A DNA stretch of 64,000 bases, taken from the NCBI RefSeq assembly GCF_000331225.1, contig NZ_ANFY01000011.1:124001-188000 (forward strand), written 5' to 3'. The stretch's first letter is position 1. Every line of letters starts with the position of its first letter. The stretch is from Sandarakinorhabdus sp. AAP62. GTDB lineage: Bacteria; Pseudomonadota; Alphaproteobacteria; Sphingomonadales; Sphingomonadaceae. The position numbers and the translations under genes are program-made. Below are positions 52,344-61,060 of this stretch, piece after piece. The notes beneath the pieces were generated by a model. The model saw only the letters and a list, made by a program, of their open reading frames with translations, was not told the DNA's origin and did not search any database.

Positions 52344-52405
52344 CCGCATCGACGCCGGGGCCAAAACCTCGGCCGTTTCGCATTTTGAAGAATGGAATCA
52401 ACGCC

Positions 52406-52882
52406 ATGCTCACCCGGACCACCGCCTCGGCCAAACCGGCCGAAGTCGAAAAGAAGTGGCTGCTGATCGATGCCGAAGGCCTCGTCGTTGGCCGTCTTGC
52501 TTCGATCATCGCCAACCGCCTGCGCGGCAAGCACAAGGCCAATTACACCCCGCACGTCGATTGCGGTGACAACGTGATTGTCATCAACGCCGACAAGGTG
52601 CGCTTCACCGGCAAGAAGACGACCGACAAGGTTTACTATCGCCACACCGGTCACCCCGGCGGCATCAAGGAAACCACCCCGGCCAAGATCCTGGAAGGTC
52701 GCTATCCGGAACGCGTGCTGATCAAGGCCGTGGAACGCATGGTGCCGCGCGGCCCGCTGGGTCGCGATCAGATGCGCAACCTGCGCGTGTTCGGCGGCGC
52801 CGAGCATCCGCACGCCGCGCAGTCGCCGGAAGTGCTCGACGTCAAGTCGATGAACCGCAAAAACACCACGCTTGCTGGTTGA
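52406..52882 (+). CDS. rplM: 50S ribosomal protein L13
   Basis: A 158-residue L13. The signature region includes [21 protein letters not shown] near the start, [20 protein letters not shown] and [18 protein letters not shown] at the C-terminal side. The ATG at 52406 is the family start, and the frame upstream to 52328 is untranslated leader. It precedes rpsI by 10 bases, the usual L13-S9 pair. Confidence 0.97.
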   Translation: MLTRTTASAKPAEVEKKWLLIDAEGLVVGRLASIIANRLRGKHKANYTPHVDCGDNVIVINADKVRFTGKKTTDKVYYRHTGHPGGIKETTPAKILEGRYPERVLIKAVERMVPRGPLGRDQMRNLRVFGGAEHPHAAQSPEVLDVKSMNRKNTTLAG

Positions 52883-52892
52883 GGGATAAGAA

Positions 52893-53402
52893 ATGTCTGA
52901 CAATCGCCAGTCCCTGTCTGATCTCGGCACCATGGATGCCGAAGGCCCCGTCAACACCGCCCACACTGGTGGCGGCGGCCCGCCCGCCCCGCTGCGGGAG
53001 CAGGAAATCGATGCGCAGGGCCGCGCCTATGCCACCGGCAAGCGCAAGAACGCCATCGCCCGCGTGTGGCTGAAGCCCGGCACCGGCAAGATCACGGTCA
53101 ATGGCCGCGATCAGACCGTGTATTTCGCGCGTCCGTCGCTGCGCCTGGTGATCAACCAGCCGTTCGACGTCGCCGAACGCCGTGACCAGTATGACGTGGT
53201 CTGCACCGTGGTTGGTGGTGGCCTTTCGGGCCAGGCCGGCGCCGTGAAGCACGGCATCGCCCAGGCGCTGACCAAGTATGAGCCCGTGCTGCGCACCCCG
53301 GTGAAGCAGGCCGGATTCCTGACCCGCGACCCGCGCGTTGTCGAACGCAAGAAGTACGGCAAGGCCAAGGCCCGCCGCAGCTTCCAGTTCAGCAAGCGCT
53401 GA
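52893..53402 (+). CDS. rpsI: 30S ribosomal protein S9
   Basis: A 169-residue S9. The core begins [29 protein letters not shown] and ends with the invariant [11 protein letters not shown], whose last Lys/Arg touch P-site tRNA. An N-terminal extension of about 45 residues rich in Gly, Pro and Asp precedes the core, as in many sphingomonad S9 proteins. GAGGGATAAG lies just upstream of the ATG. A strong terminator follows 24 bases after the stop. Confidence 0.96.
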   Translation: MSDNRQSLSDLGTMDAEGPVNTAHTGGGGPPAPLREQEIDAQGRAYATGKRKNAIARVWLKPGTGKITVNGRDQTVYFARPSLRLVINQPFDVAERRDQYDVVCTVVGGGLSGQAGAVKHGIAQALTKYEPVLRTPVKQAGFLTRDPRVVERKKYGKAKARRSFQFSKR

Positions 53403-53426
53403 TCCGGAGAGCCGGTTCAAGATCAA

Positions 53427-53455
53427 CGCCGGGGCAGCGATGCCCCGGCGTTTTT
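53427..53455 (+). terminator. Rho-independent terminator after rplM-rpsI
   Basis: A perfect 10-base-pair stem (CGCCGGGGCA with TGCCCCGGCG) closes a GCGA tetraloop (GNRA) and is followed by TTTTT. It resembles the ctrA terminator in stem length and loop type. Confidence 0.92.
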
Positions 53456-53535
53456 CGTTACACCAACTTTTGCTTGGGGGCGGCCAATCGGCGCTGGCCT
53501 TCCCCTCTGGCGCGCAGGCTGTCAAAAGGCCGATC

Positions 53536-55626
53536 ATGATTCGCAGCCTTCTCTCCTTCGTCCTTGCCCTGCTGGCCCTGCCGGCCCTGGCGGCTCCGGT
53601 CAGTGACCAGCCGCACACGCGGGTCGAACTGATCGCGCAGAGCAGCGCGCCCGCGCCTGGCAAGCCGTTGCAGCTCGGCATCGTGCTCACGCCCAAGGCC
53701 GGCTGGCACACCTATTGGCTGAACCCCGGCGATGCCGGCGCGCCGACGCGGGCCGAATGGCGGCTGCCAGCCGGTGTGAGTGCGCCACCGGAACTGCAAT
53801 ATCCGGTGCCGGGCACGCTGGTCGTGTCGGGGCTGATGAACCATGTCTATGAAAAGCGGAACATCCTCCTGACCGAGCTGGCGGTGCCCGCGGGTGTCGC
53901 GCCGGGCAGCGCCTTCCCGATTGAAGTGCAGGTCGATTGGCTGGTGTGCAGCCACGAACAATGCGTGCCGGAACAGGCCACGCTCTCGCTGCCGCTGGTG
54001 GTGGGTGACGGGGTCGACGATGCCACCATGGCGCCGCAGATCGCCGAAGGCCGCGCTGCGCTGCCGCGCCCGCTGGCCGCCACCGCCACCTGGGCGAAAG
54101 CCGGCACCCGCTTCGTGCTGAGCGTGCCGATGGCGGGCCTCGACAAGGTGCGCAAGGCCTGGTTCTTCTCCACCGGCGATGCCGTGATCACCCACGTGAC
54201 GCCGCAGCAGGTGACCATCGCCGGCGACGCCCTGCGCATCGAGACGGACGCCGGCACCCCAGGCCCCGAAGGCGAGGTGACCGGCGTGCTGCGCGTCGAG
54301 ATGGAAGGCGAGGCGCCGATGGGCTTTGCCATCACCGCCAAGGAAGGCAGCGTGCCTGGCCCCGGTGCCGCGCTGGCCGCCACCGGCGTCAGCGATGATG
54401 CGGCGGGTGGCGGCGACGGCCCCGGCTTGCCCCTGATCCTCTTGGGCGCGGTGCTGGGCGGCCTCATCCTCAACGTCATGCCCTGCGTGTTCCCGATCCT
54501 GTCGCTGAAGGCGCTGGCGCTGGCCAAGGGCAATGTCGATGCCCGCGAAGCCCGCGCCGAAGCGCTGGCCTACACGGCGGGCGTCGTGCTGGTCGTCACC
54601 GCGCTGGGCGGCCTGGTGCTGGCGCTGCGCGCCGCCGGTTCACAGGTCGGCTGGGCCTTCCAGTTGCAGGATCCGCGCGTGATCGCTTTCCTGCTGCTGC
54701 TCGTCACCGGCATTGCGCTCAATCTCGCCGGCCTGTTCGAGATCACGCTGACCACCGGCAACCTCGGGCAGGACAAGGCCCGTTCCGGCGGCGCGTCGGG
54801 CGCCTTCTTCACCGGCGCGCTCGCCGCCTTCGTCGCCACCCCCTGCACCGGGCCGTTCATGGCCGGCGCGCTGGGCGCGGCGCTGGTGCTGCCCACGGTG
54901 CAGGCGCTCTCCGTCTTCGCCGGGCTGGGCCTCGGCCTCGCCCTGCCCTTCCTGTTGATCGGCTTCAGCCCCGCCCTGCGCCGCCGCCTGCCCAAGCCCG
55001 GTGCGTGGATGGTCCGCCTGCGCGCCATCCTGTCCGTCCCGATGTTCCTGACCGCGCTGGCGCTGGCCTGGGTGCTGGGGCAACAGGTCGGCGTCAACGG
55101 CATGGCGCTCGGCCTGGCCGGTACGCTGGTGTTTGGCCTGTTCCTGTGGTGGCTGGGCAGCCGCCAGCATGGCGGCAAGAGCCTCGCCATCCCCGGCATT
55201 GCCAGCCTCGCCACCATCGTCGCCGCCGTGCTGCTGGTGCCCACCGCTGCCCCCGAAGGCGCCGCGAAAGCCACCACCACTGCCGCCAGCGAACTGAACG
55301 CGGTGAAATTCACCCCCGCCGCGCTCGCCGAATTGCGCAGCGCCAACAAGCCGGTGTTCCTCTACATGACCGCCGACTGGTGCCTGACCTGCAAGGTCAA
55401 CGAGAAAGGCGCCATGGCCGATCCGGCCGTCGCCGAGGCCTTCAAGGCCAAGGGCATCACCGTGATGGAAGGCGACTGGACCCGTAACGATCCCACTATC
55501 TCGGCCTGGCTGGCCGAACATAAGCGCGCCGGCGTGCCGGTCTATGTCTATTACGACCCGGCCGGCGGCGAGACGGAACTGCCGCAGATTTTGACGGTGG
55601 ACGCGCTGACGGCGTTGAAGGTTTAA
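53536..55626 (+). CDS. Cytochrome c biogenesis/thiol:disulfide interchange protein, DsbD-like
   Basis: A 696-residue membrane protein that passes electrons from the cytoplasm to periplasmic thiols. After a signal peptide (ending ALAAP) there is a periplasmic domain of about 280 residues with the cysteine motif LVCSHEQCVPEQA. Then come eight or nine membrane helices of the DsbD transporter family, with cysteines in NVMPCVFPILSLKALALAK and ATPCTGPFMAG. A C-terminal thioredoxin-like domain carries MTADWCLTCKVNEKG. All three cysteine pairs are present. The N-terminal module matches the ScsB/DsbC-fused type. The ATG at 53536 starts the signal peptide. Confidence 0.9.
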   Translation: MIRSLLSFVLALLALPALAAPVSDQPHTRVELIAQSSAPAPGKPLQLGIVLTPKAGWHTYWLNPGDAGAPTRAEWRLPAGVSAPPELQYPVPGTLVVSGLMNHVYEKRNILLTELAVPAGVAPGSAFPIEVQVDWLVCSHEQCVPEQATLSLPLVVGDGVDDATMAPQIAEGRAALPRPLAATATWAKAGTRFVLSVPMAGLDKVRKAWFFSTGDAVITHVTPQQVTIAGDALRIETDAGTPGPEGEVTGVLRVEMEGEAPMGFAITAKEGSVPGPGAALAATGVSDDAAGGGDGPGLPLILLGAVLGGLILNVMPCVFPILSLKALALAKGNVDAREARAEALAYTAGVVLVVTALGGLVLALRAAGSQVGWAFQLQDPRVIAFLLLLVTGIALNLAGLFEITLTTGNLGQDKARSGGASGAFFTGALAAFVATPCTGPFMAGALGAALVLPTVQALSVFAGLGLGLALPFLLIGFSPALRRRLPKPGAWMVRLRAILSVPMFLTALALAWVLGQQVGVNGMALGLAGTLVFGLFLWWLGSRQHGGKSLAIPGIASLATIVAAVLLVPTAAPEGAAKATTTAASELNAVKFTPAALAELRSANKPVFLYMTADWCLTCKVNEKGAMADPAVAEAFKAKGITVMEGDWTRNDPTISAWLAEHKRAGVPVYVYYDPAGGETELPQILTVDALTALKV

Positions 55627-55641
55627 GGCCAACAGAAGAAT

Positions 55642-55875
55642 GCCTCCGGCGGGCAGGGACGCAGTCCCTGCACCCGTTTGATTTTGGACAGCCCTTTTCC
55701 AAGCGTGAGCGTCATGCTGGCGCAGGCCGAGATCCATGGCGCTGCGTGGACGATGATATCTTCGCATGACGGCAAGGTGGATGCTGGCCTGCGCCAGCAT
55801 GACGGGCGCATTGTGAGGCAGGGCCGCCCGAAAACGAAAGTGGGTGCAGGGGCTCAGCCCCTGCCCGCCGGAGGC
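55642..55875. repeat. Composite palindromic repeat cluster 1 (REPIN/MITE-like)
   Basis: A symmetric unit: a reverse GCAGGG palindrome (55642-55675), then GTCATGCTGGCGCAGGCC (55711-55728), a 48-base central part, the inverted copy GGCCTGCGCCAGCATGAC (55786-55803), and a forward GCAGGG palindrome (55842-55875). The inner arms share 18 bases exactly. The same order and similar spacing occur at 60849-61060. No open frame of interest is inside. Confidence 0.85.
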
Positions 55876-55888
55876 CCCTTCTTTTTCC

Positions 55889-57031
55889 TCAGGCCAGTGA
55901 CAGCACAACCGACACCGGCCGGTGGTCGCTGGTTTCCGGCACTTTCTTCGGCCGCAGGGCGTTCACGCGTTCATGGATGGCGTGTTCCACCAGGCCGGCG
56001 CCGCTGCGGATGCGCGGGAACTGGTCTTTCGCCACCAGCCGCTGGGTGAACATGATGTGATCGAGCAGCAGGTGCGGATCGCGGGTGGGGTCCACCGGGT
56101 CCTTGCCGGAGAGTTTGTAGCTCCAGCGCAGCCCGGCCCCTGTCCCGCTGGCGGGCGCGCCATAATCGAACAGGGCGTGATTGAGGAAGCGTTCGGCCTC
56201 GAAGATGCTGCCCTGCAGATTGCCGATCAGATCGAAATAGAGATGCTTGCGTTCGAACACCTCGCGGCCCGGCCCGTCATTGAGATCGCCCATCAGCATC
56301 ACCGCCGGTGCTGCATCCTGGGCGAAGCGGGCGTCGACATATTTGCGGATATTCTCGGCTTCGGTGGCGAGCTTGATGCGGTCGTTCATCACCTCCCGCA
56401 GGAAGGGATCGGCAAATTCGCTGCTTGTGTCGTCGGTCCACACGTCTTTCGGGTTGGTGCGGTTGAGCTTTGAGCGCAGGTGCGCGCCGATGAGCTCCAC
56501 CCGCGCGCCACCGATCGTCGCCACCAGCACCTGCGGCTGGCGGACGTGGCCCCACGTGCCGGCCTTGCGCTCCGCCCAGTAGAACAGGCCCCATTTGCCG
56601 TCGCTGCGCGCCTGATCGGCGGCATCGGTATATTGGCTGGCGGCAAAGCGGCGCCAGATCTTCGGGTCCTGCAGTTCGGCGCCCAGATTGTGCCCGGCCT
56701 TGACCAGGAACCAGATCCACTGGCTGCCCGACAGCACATTATCTGGATAGCCATACAGGCCGCACAGCGCCTTGCGCGGATTGTGCGGCAGCGCTGCCAG
56801 CGCCGCATCGGTGCCGGGGATGGTGGGCACCACATAGGGCACGTGCAGCGTCGCCGCCCATTGCCGCAGCAGCGGCAGATCGGGCGTCGCCTCGGTGATG
56901 CACAGGATGTCCGGGTCCATCTGCGCAATCTGTTCGCGGATGAAGGGCAGCCGCGCCGCATCCTTGCCGCCCGGCGCGATCGCGTCGTGCATGTGCTTGA
57001 TGTTCCAGCTGCTGATCTTGAACTGCGCCAT
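55889..57031 (-). CDS. Endonuclease/exonuclease/phosphatase family protein
   Basis: A 380-residue protein of the EEP superfamily (DNase I/AP endonuclease fold). It begins FKISSWNIKHMHDAI (catalytic Asn), continues DILCITEATPDLPLL (metal-binding Glu), and has MLMGDLNDGPG and the final SDHRPVSVVLSLA (catalytic Asp-His). The substrate may be nucleic acid or a phosphoester. The ATG at 57031 is used because the upstream frame to 57211 overlaps the SRAP gene. No signal peptide is seen. Confidence 0.87.
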   Translation of the reverse strand: MAQFKISSWNIKHMHDAIAPGGKDAARLPFIREQIAQMDPDILCITEATPDLPLLRQWAATLHVPYVVPTIPGTDAALAALPHNPRKALCGLYGYPDNVLSGSQWIWFLVKAGHNLGAELQDPKIWRRFAASQYTDAADQARSDGKWGLFYWAERKAGTWGHVRQPQVLVATIGGARVELIGAHLRSKLNRTNPKDVWTDDTSSEFADPFLREVMNDRIKLATEAENIRKYVDARFAQDAAPAVMLMGDLNDGPGREVFERKHLYFDLIGNLQGSIFEAERFLNHALFDYGAPASGTGAGLRWSYKLSGKDPVDPTRDPHLLLDHIMFTQRLVAKDQFPRIRSGAGLVEHAIHERVNALRPKKVPETSDHRPVSVVLSLA

Positions 57032-57132
57032 GGCCGCAACATCCCCGGTTACGGCAGGCCGGTTGGCGCTGCCGCTGGTGCGACCCATGGACGAATTGTG
57101 CGCCGTTCGCGGGTGGGGTGGCAAGAGGCTGT

Positions 57133-57795
57133 TCAGGCCTCCCCCGCAAAACCCAGCATGCGCAGGGCGCCATCGGGCAGCGGGCGTTGCAGGGCGGCGG
57201 CTTTGGCCCAATCGGCGGTGAGCCAGCGCCGCTGATCATCGGGCGTGGTCAGGATCACCGGCATCGCCTTGGGATGATGCGGGGCGACATCGGCGTTGGG
57301 CTCGCAGGTGAGGAAGCCGAAGACGGTGAGGGTCACTTCGCCTTCGGCCCTTTTGCGCACCCCGGTCCAGCGGGTGGCGAGGCCGGCGAAGCAGGTGAGG
57401 CTGTCATCGGTGGGCGCGAACCACAACGGCTGGAAGCCCGTATCTGTCTTCACATGCTCCGCAAACGAGGTGAACGGCACCAGGCAGCGATATTGTGGCG
57501 CCAGCCATCGGCGCCAGTGCGGGCTGGCGGTGTTGCGGATATTGGTGATGCCGCGATCCACCGTCTTGCCTTCCAGGGCAAAGGCCGGGCTGGGCATGCC
57601 CCAGCGGGCGAGGCTGAGCGTGGGGCCGGGGGCTTCACCGCGGGCCAGGCCGATGATCGGCGCTTCGGCATCGGGATAAAGGCCGCTCAGCACTGGCAGA
57701 TTGCCCAGCCGATCGTGCACCGCGCCCAGGTCCAGCGCGCGGGCGAGATCGCGCAGGGCCTGCTGGCCCTTGGTGAGCGCATAGAGATTGCACAT
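57133..57795 (-). CDS. SOS response-associated peptidase (SRAP/HMCES-YedK family)
   Basis: A 220-residue SRAP protein that forms a covalent thiazolidine link with abasic sites in single-stranded DNA. The catalytic Cys is residue 2 (MCNLYALT), revealed after Met removal, which fixes the start at 57795. The active-site Asn is in ITNIRNTASPHW, the Glu in PFTSFAEH and the His in HHPKAMPVILT. The usual FYEW is replaced by FTSFAEH. AGGAAAGGG precedes the ATG. It lies downstream of two tandem hairpins. Confidence 0.92.
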   Translation of the reverse strand: MCNLYALTKGQQALRDLARALDLGAVHDRLGNLPVLSGLYPDAEAPIIGLARGEAPGPTLSLARWGMPSPAFALEGKTVDRGITNIRNTASPHWRRWLAPQYRCLVPFTSFAEHVKTDTGFQPLWFAPTDDSLTCFAGLATRWTGVRKRAEGEVTLTVFGFLTCEPNADVAPHHPKAMPVILTTPDDQRRWLTADWAKAAALQRPLPDGALRMLGFAGEA

Positions 57796-57847
57796 GGCCA
57801 GCCCTTTCCTGCGCCCATCAAGCGCGGCGGGCGGGTATTGGCAAGTG

Positions 57848-57929
57848 GCCCTGCGGCCCGGCGGAAACATTCGCCGGGCCGCAGGGTGCAAGCGCCTGAA
57901 GCGGGCGGCTTCCGGTCCGCCGGCTTCAG
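57848..57929. ncRNA. Two tandem hairpins upstream of the SRAP gene (candidate structured RNA or DNA)
   Basis: Hairpin A has perfect 15-base arms, CCCTGCGGCCCGGCG (57848-57862) and its complement (57871-57885), around the 8-base loop GAAACATT. Hairpin B has 14-base arms matching at 13 positions (57894-57907 and 57916-57929), also with an 8-base loop, 8 bases from A. Neither is followed by a T tract. They lie between a small membrane protein gene and the SRAP gene, both on the minus strand. Whether they act as RNA or DNA is not known. Confidence 0.5.
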
Positions 57930-57987
57930 GGCCTTGGTGGCTGCCGCATGCAGGGGCGCGGGGCAGCCACCAATCGAGGTGGATGGC

Positions 57988-58269
57988 TCAGAGCGGGGGC
58001 GGCACCAGGCTCCACATCCACAAGAAGGTGGCCAGTATGCCGATCACCCCGAGGCCAAGGCGGCGGGCAATGCGGTCACTGCCCGGCGGCGGCGGCGGCC
58101 CCAGGCCAAGCGCCACACCGCTGTTGGTGACGGGCGCATCCAGCGGCGAGCGCGGACGCACGGAAAACACCAGATCGGACCGTTTCACAGCGGGTTTTGG
58201 TGGCGCATCCGAGCGCGGGCGCGCCGCAGCCAATGAACCACCCTGCCCCGAAGCCCAATCCCTCGCCAC
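57988..58269 (-). CDS. Hypothetical single-pass membrane protein
   Basis: A 93-residue predicted protein beginning at a GTG with GAGG 8 bases upstream. A low-complexity Ala/Pro/Arg-rich part (residues 1-65, with PPPPPG) is followed by one membrane helix (LGLGVIGILATFLWMWSLV) and the end PPPL. No family is recognised. It is followed by the tandem hairpins and the SRAP gene. Coding is supported mainly by the start site and the clean membrane segment. Confidence 0.5.
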   Translation of the reverse strand: MARDWASGQGGSLAAARPRSDAPPKPAVKRSDLVFSVRPRSPLDAPVTNSGVALGLGPPPPPGSDRIARRLGLGVIGILATFLWMWSLVPPPL

Positions 58270-58355
58270 GCCGACACCTCAACCCTTGCTCACAGGGCAG
58301 AATGTGCCACACCGGCCCGCCGCCAGCGCGGCAGACCGGGTCCATCATGGCGGTA

Positions 58356-59828
58356 TCAGCGGCGGTTACCAAACCAGATTGGCGGTAACCGCTGCGCCCA
58401 CGGGGCCGCTGCTTCGAGCTGGAATGCCAGATCCAACAACCGCGCATCATCGCCGCGCCGCCCGGCAAAATGCATGCCCAAGGGCAGCCCGTTGGTGGCA
58501 GTCATGATCGGCACGCTCATCGCGGCGGCACCAGCCATGTTCTGCACTGGTGTGTAGGCCACCAGCCGCATCATGTCGGCCACCACATCGGCGGGCGGGC
58601 GGCTGTGCGACAAAGTGCCGATCGGCACGGCATGGCGGCTCAGCACCGGTGTAAGCAGCACATCATAATCGCGGAAACTGGCATCATAGGCCGCGCGATA
58701 GGCCAGCAGCCGGCCGATCAGGGCCTGGAAATCGGCGGGCGACAAGGCGGCACCCTGCGCCGCCAGGTGGCGGGTGAGCGGTTCCAGCTGGGCGACGCCA
58801 TCGGACCCCAGCGCCTTGCTGACGAACGCGACCGACTGCGCCGCACTGAACGCCCAGAAACTGAGGAAATCCCGGCCGAAATCCGCCGCGTTGAACGGCC
58901 AGCGGGCATCGGAAACCGTGTGCCCCATGCCGGAAAGCAGCGTGCGGGTGCGGGCAATGCCGGCCAGCACTTCCTGATCTGGCTGGCTGCCATCGGCGGT
59001 GACGGTAATCACTCCGATCCGCAGGCGCTCTCCCACCGGGCCAGCCAGGCGCGGCACCGCAGCGCCCAGCCCGTCGGCCCCGGGGCCCTGCAGCGCCGCC
59101 ATGGTGAGCGCCGCATCGCGCACGGACCGGGTGAGCACATGATCCACCGCGATCTCGCCGGGATCATCCGCCGTCTTCTGCCCCGCCATGCGGCCCCGAC
59201 TGGGCTTGAAACCGAACAGGCCGCAGAGCGCCGCCGGAATGCGGATCGAGCCGCCGCCATCATTGGCGTGGGCAATCGGCACCACGCCGGCCGCGACCGC
59301 CGCCGCACTGCCGCCCGACGAGCCGCCCGGCGAGAAATCCGGATTCCACGGGTTGCGGGTGGCGCCGTGGCTTAACGGCTCGGTCACGCACATCAGGCCG
59401 AATTCCGGCGTCGCCGTCTTGCCCAGCGGCAGGGTGTTCATCTGGGCAAAGGCATCGACAAAACGTTCGTTGACGGTCGCCGGTGGTGCTTTCTCAAACG
59501 CCCGGCTGCCGTTGCGGGTCGGCCAGCCCTTGTAGTCGTTCAAGTCCTTGATGAAGGTGGGTATGACCGGCTTGCGGTCATCCGCGGGCAGCGCACTGAT
59601 CGCCCGCGGCCGATCGATCAGGGTGGCAAAATTCAGCTTCGCCTGCGCCGCCTCGGCCCACTCCAGCGCCGCCAGCACCGTTTCGCGCGCACTCACCTCC
59701 CCACTGCGGATGCGCGCGGCGAGGCCCATGGCATCATCAGGCGCAGCCGCGGCCGTACGCGCCGGCAAGGCGGTCGCTGCCACGGCGCCGGCCAGCAAAT
59801 GCCGGCGGTTCAGGGTGAAATCGGCCAT
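58356..59828 (-). CDS. Exported amidase (amidase-signature family)
   Basis: A 490-residue amidase with a twin-arginine-like signal (LNRRHLLAGAVAATALPAR). The Ser-cisSer-Lys triad is visible: Lys in VIPTFIKDLNDYKG, then GGSSGGSAAAVAAG with the cis-Ser and the nucleophile in the following DGGGSIRIPAALCGLFGFKPSRGR. It hydrolyses an amide bond outside the cytoplasm. Substrate unknown (the nearest functional classes are aryl-acylamidase or 6-aminohexanoate-dimer-like enzymes). It is monocistronic. Confidence 0.9.
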   Translation of the reverse strand: MADFTLNRRHLLAGAVAATALPARTAAAAPDDAMGLAARIRSGEVSARETVLAALEWAEAAQAKLNFATLIDRPRAISALPADDRKPVIPTFIKDLNDYKGWPTRNGSRAFEKAPPATVNERFVDAFAQMNTLPLGKTATPEFGLMCVTEPLSHGATRNPWNPDFSPGGSSGGSAAAVAAGVVPIAHANDGGGSIRIPAALCGLFGFKPSRGRMAGQKTADDPGEIAVDHVLTRSVRDAALTMAALQGPGADGLGAAVPRLAGPVGERLRIGVITVTADGSQPDQEVLAGIARTRTLLSGMGHTVSDARWPFNAADFGRDFLSFWAFSAAQSVAFVSKALGSDGVAQLEPLTRHLAAQGAALSPADFQALIGRLLAYRAAYDASFRDYDVLLTPVLSRHAVPIGTLSHSRPPADVVADMMRLVAYTPVQNMAGAAAMSVPIMTATNGLPLGMHFAGRRGDDARLLDLAFQLEAAAPWAQRLPPIWFGNRR

Positions 59829-59897
59829 GGCTGTGCTTCCCTTGTCGTTTCACCAAGGTTGGCATGGGAGCGATGGGCGGGGAAGAGGAAAGAAGGA

Positions 59898-59990
59898 GCC
59901 TCCGGCGGGCAGGGGCTGAGCCCCTGCACCGGCTTTCGTTGCCGTGCGCGAATGGCCGGAGGGCAGAGGCCACGCCCCTGCCCGCCTGCG
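59898..59990. repeat. GCAGGG palindromic repeat with a degenerate second copy
   Basis: A full reverse unit (59898-59930, GCCTCCGGCGGGCAGGGGC-TGA-GCCCCTGCACC) is followed by a weaker copy at about 59954-59988 that has lost much of one arm. They occupy the gap between the amidase and PEP-CTERM genes. Confidence 0.75.
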
Positions 59991-60001
59991 ATCAGTTCAG
60001 A

Positions 60002-60655
60002 TCAGGCCGAAACGGTCTGGCGACGGCGGCGTGCGGCAGCGCCGACAAGGCCGAAGCCGGCGATCAGCATCGCCCAGCTCGACGGTTCAGGGACGACGCC
60101 CGAAGTGCCGATGGTCAGCCCAGACCAGTTCTCTGTCCGGTTGGTGGTCAGGGTCAGGCTGGTGAAATTGCCGGTGAACTGAATCACGCCATGGGCTTCG
60201 CCAGCACTGATCGTGTTGCCGTTGATGGTGAAAACACCATTGCCCCAGAATCCCTGGCCCTGATCGATCAGGGTGAAGGGCGCGCCGAAGGTCCAGCTGG
60301 TCTGGATGTTGGGTCGGCCCAAGCTGATGATGGCGATGTAGGGATTGCGCACCGCCTTGGAGAAATTGATGGTGTGCACCACACCATCGCCCGACGGCGC
60401 GACGAAATCATTGTTGCCGGGCAGGTTGGACAGCGCGTCATAGGCCGCCCAGGGATTGCCGCCGGTACGCCAGTAATCGGTTCCGCCGGAAACCTGGAAG
60501 GTGTCGAACGGGCCGTTCATGGTGACCGTGGCACCGGCGATCGTGCCGGTGGCAGTGCCGCCGGCGACGCTGGTCCAGTCGGTCCATTGAATTGCGGCAC
60601 TGGCTGATGTGGACATCAACGCGGCCACGGCGACGGCAATAACCCCACTGCGCAT
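60002..60655 (-). CDS. PEPxxWA-CTERM sorting domain protein, exported
   Basis: A 217-residue exported protein. A signal peptide (cleaved after TSASAA) is followed by a beta-rich body (about 150 residues, with WTDWTSVAGGTATGTIAG) and the PEP-CTERM signal PEPSSWAMLIAGFGLVGAAA followed by RRRR. It is a candidate client of an exosortase encoded elsewhere and of the PrsK/PrsR pair. A GTG at 60658 precedes the ATG at 60655, and the ATG is preferred because GAAGGGGG lies at normal distance. Confidence 0.88.
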   Translation of the reverse strand: MRSGVIAVAVAALMSTSASAAIQWTDWTSVAGGTATGTIAGATVTMNGPFDTFQVSGGTDYWRTGGNPWAAYDALSNLPGNNDFVAPSGDGVVHTINFSKAVRNPYIAIISLGRPNIQTSWTFGAPFTLIDQGQGFWGNGVFTINGNTISAGEAHGVIQFTGNFTSLTLTTNRTENWSGLTIGTSGVVPEPSSWAMLIAGFGLVGAAARRRRQTVSA

Positions 60656-60715
60656 CACAAACCCCCTTCAAAAAGCCACCAATCGGCAACTACAGGCGAC
60701 TCGCACACCCGATCG

Positions 60716-60737
60716 AAGAAAGTTAACGCTTTCTTAG
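60716..60737 (-). promoter_or_regulatory. Inverted repeat overlapping a CtrA-like box (PEP-CTERM gene promoter)
   Basis: AAGAAAG and CTTTCTT are perfect 7-base arms around a 6-base spacer (60716-60735). Read on the gene's strand, CTAA-GAAAGCG-TTAAC (from 60737 to 60722) differs by one base from TTAA-N7-TTAAC, the CtrA consensus. It lies about 70 bases upstream of the ATG. Confidence 0.4.
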
Positions 60738-60848
60738 GAAATTATGCAAGATTGAATCAGCGCGCTGCGGGTAGAGAGGTCGGCAGTGCAGAAAGGCGGG
60801 AGCAAGGGAGGAAATTGCCTCCGTCCCGGATCAAGTCCGGGATGACGT

Positions 60849-61060
60849 GGGCAGGGTCGCAGACCCTGCACCCGTTCGATTCAGTCTGGGCTCGCCGGCA
60901 ACAGTCTGGCCATGCTGGCGCAGGCCAGCATCCATCGCGCCGCAACTGGTATCCATGCCACAGTGGATGCTGGCCTGCGCCAGCATGACGAAGGCATTTT
61001 GGAGAAGAGCGGCCCGAAATCCAACGGGTGCAGGGTCTGCGACCCAGTCCGCCAGAGGCT
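60849..61060. repeat. Composite palindromic repeat cluster 2 (REPIN/MITE-like)
   Basis: Same layout as at 55642-55875: a reverse GCAGGG palindrome (60849-60873), CATGCTGGCGCAGGCCAGCA (60911-60930), its inverted copy (GGATGCTGGCCTGCGCCAGCATGAC, about 60965-60989), and a forward GCAGGG palindrome with a damaged right arm (61026-61060). The spacers between outer and inner arms are 37-38 bases, versus 35 and 38 in the other copy. Confidence 0.85.

Larger units (their letters stand above)
60656..61060. other. 405-base intergenic region: promoter element and repeat cluster
   Basis: No gene is seen. From left to right it holds the PEP-CTERM leader, a 7-base inverted repeat (60716-60735) overlapping a CtrA-like box, a TCCCGGA...TCCGGGA palindrome (about 60824-60844), and the second copy of the composite palindromic cluster (60849-61060) that ends at the amidohydrolase gene. 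Confidence 0.7.

Noticed and set aside
55642-55875. CRISPR-like array
   Set aside because: The repeats are inverted and of two kinds, with no regular direct repeat-spacer pattern and no cas genes.
60656-60760. A sigma-54 promoter for the second PEP-CTERM gene
   Set aside because: A GG-N10-GC pair exists but the flanking bases do not match the consensus.
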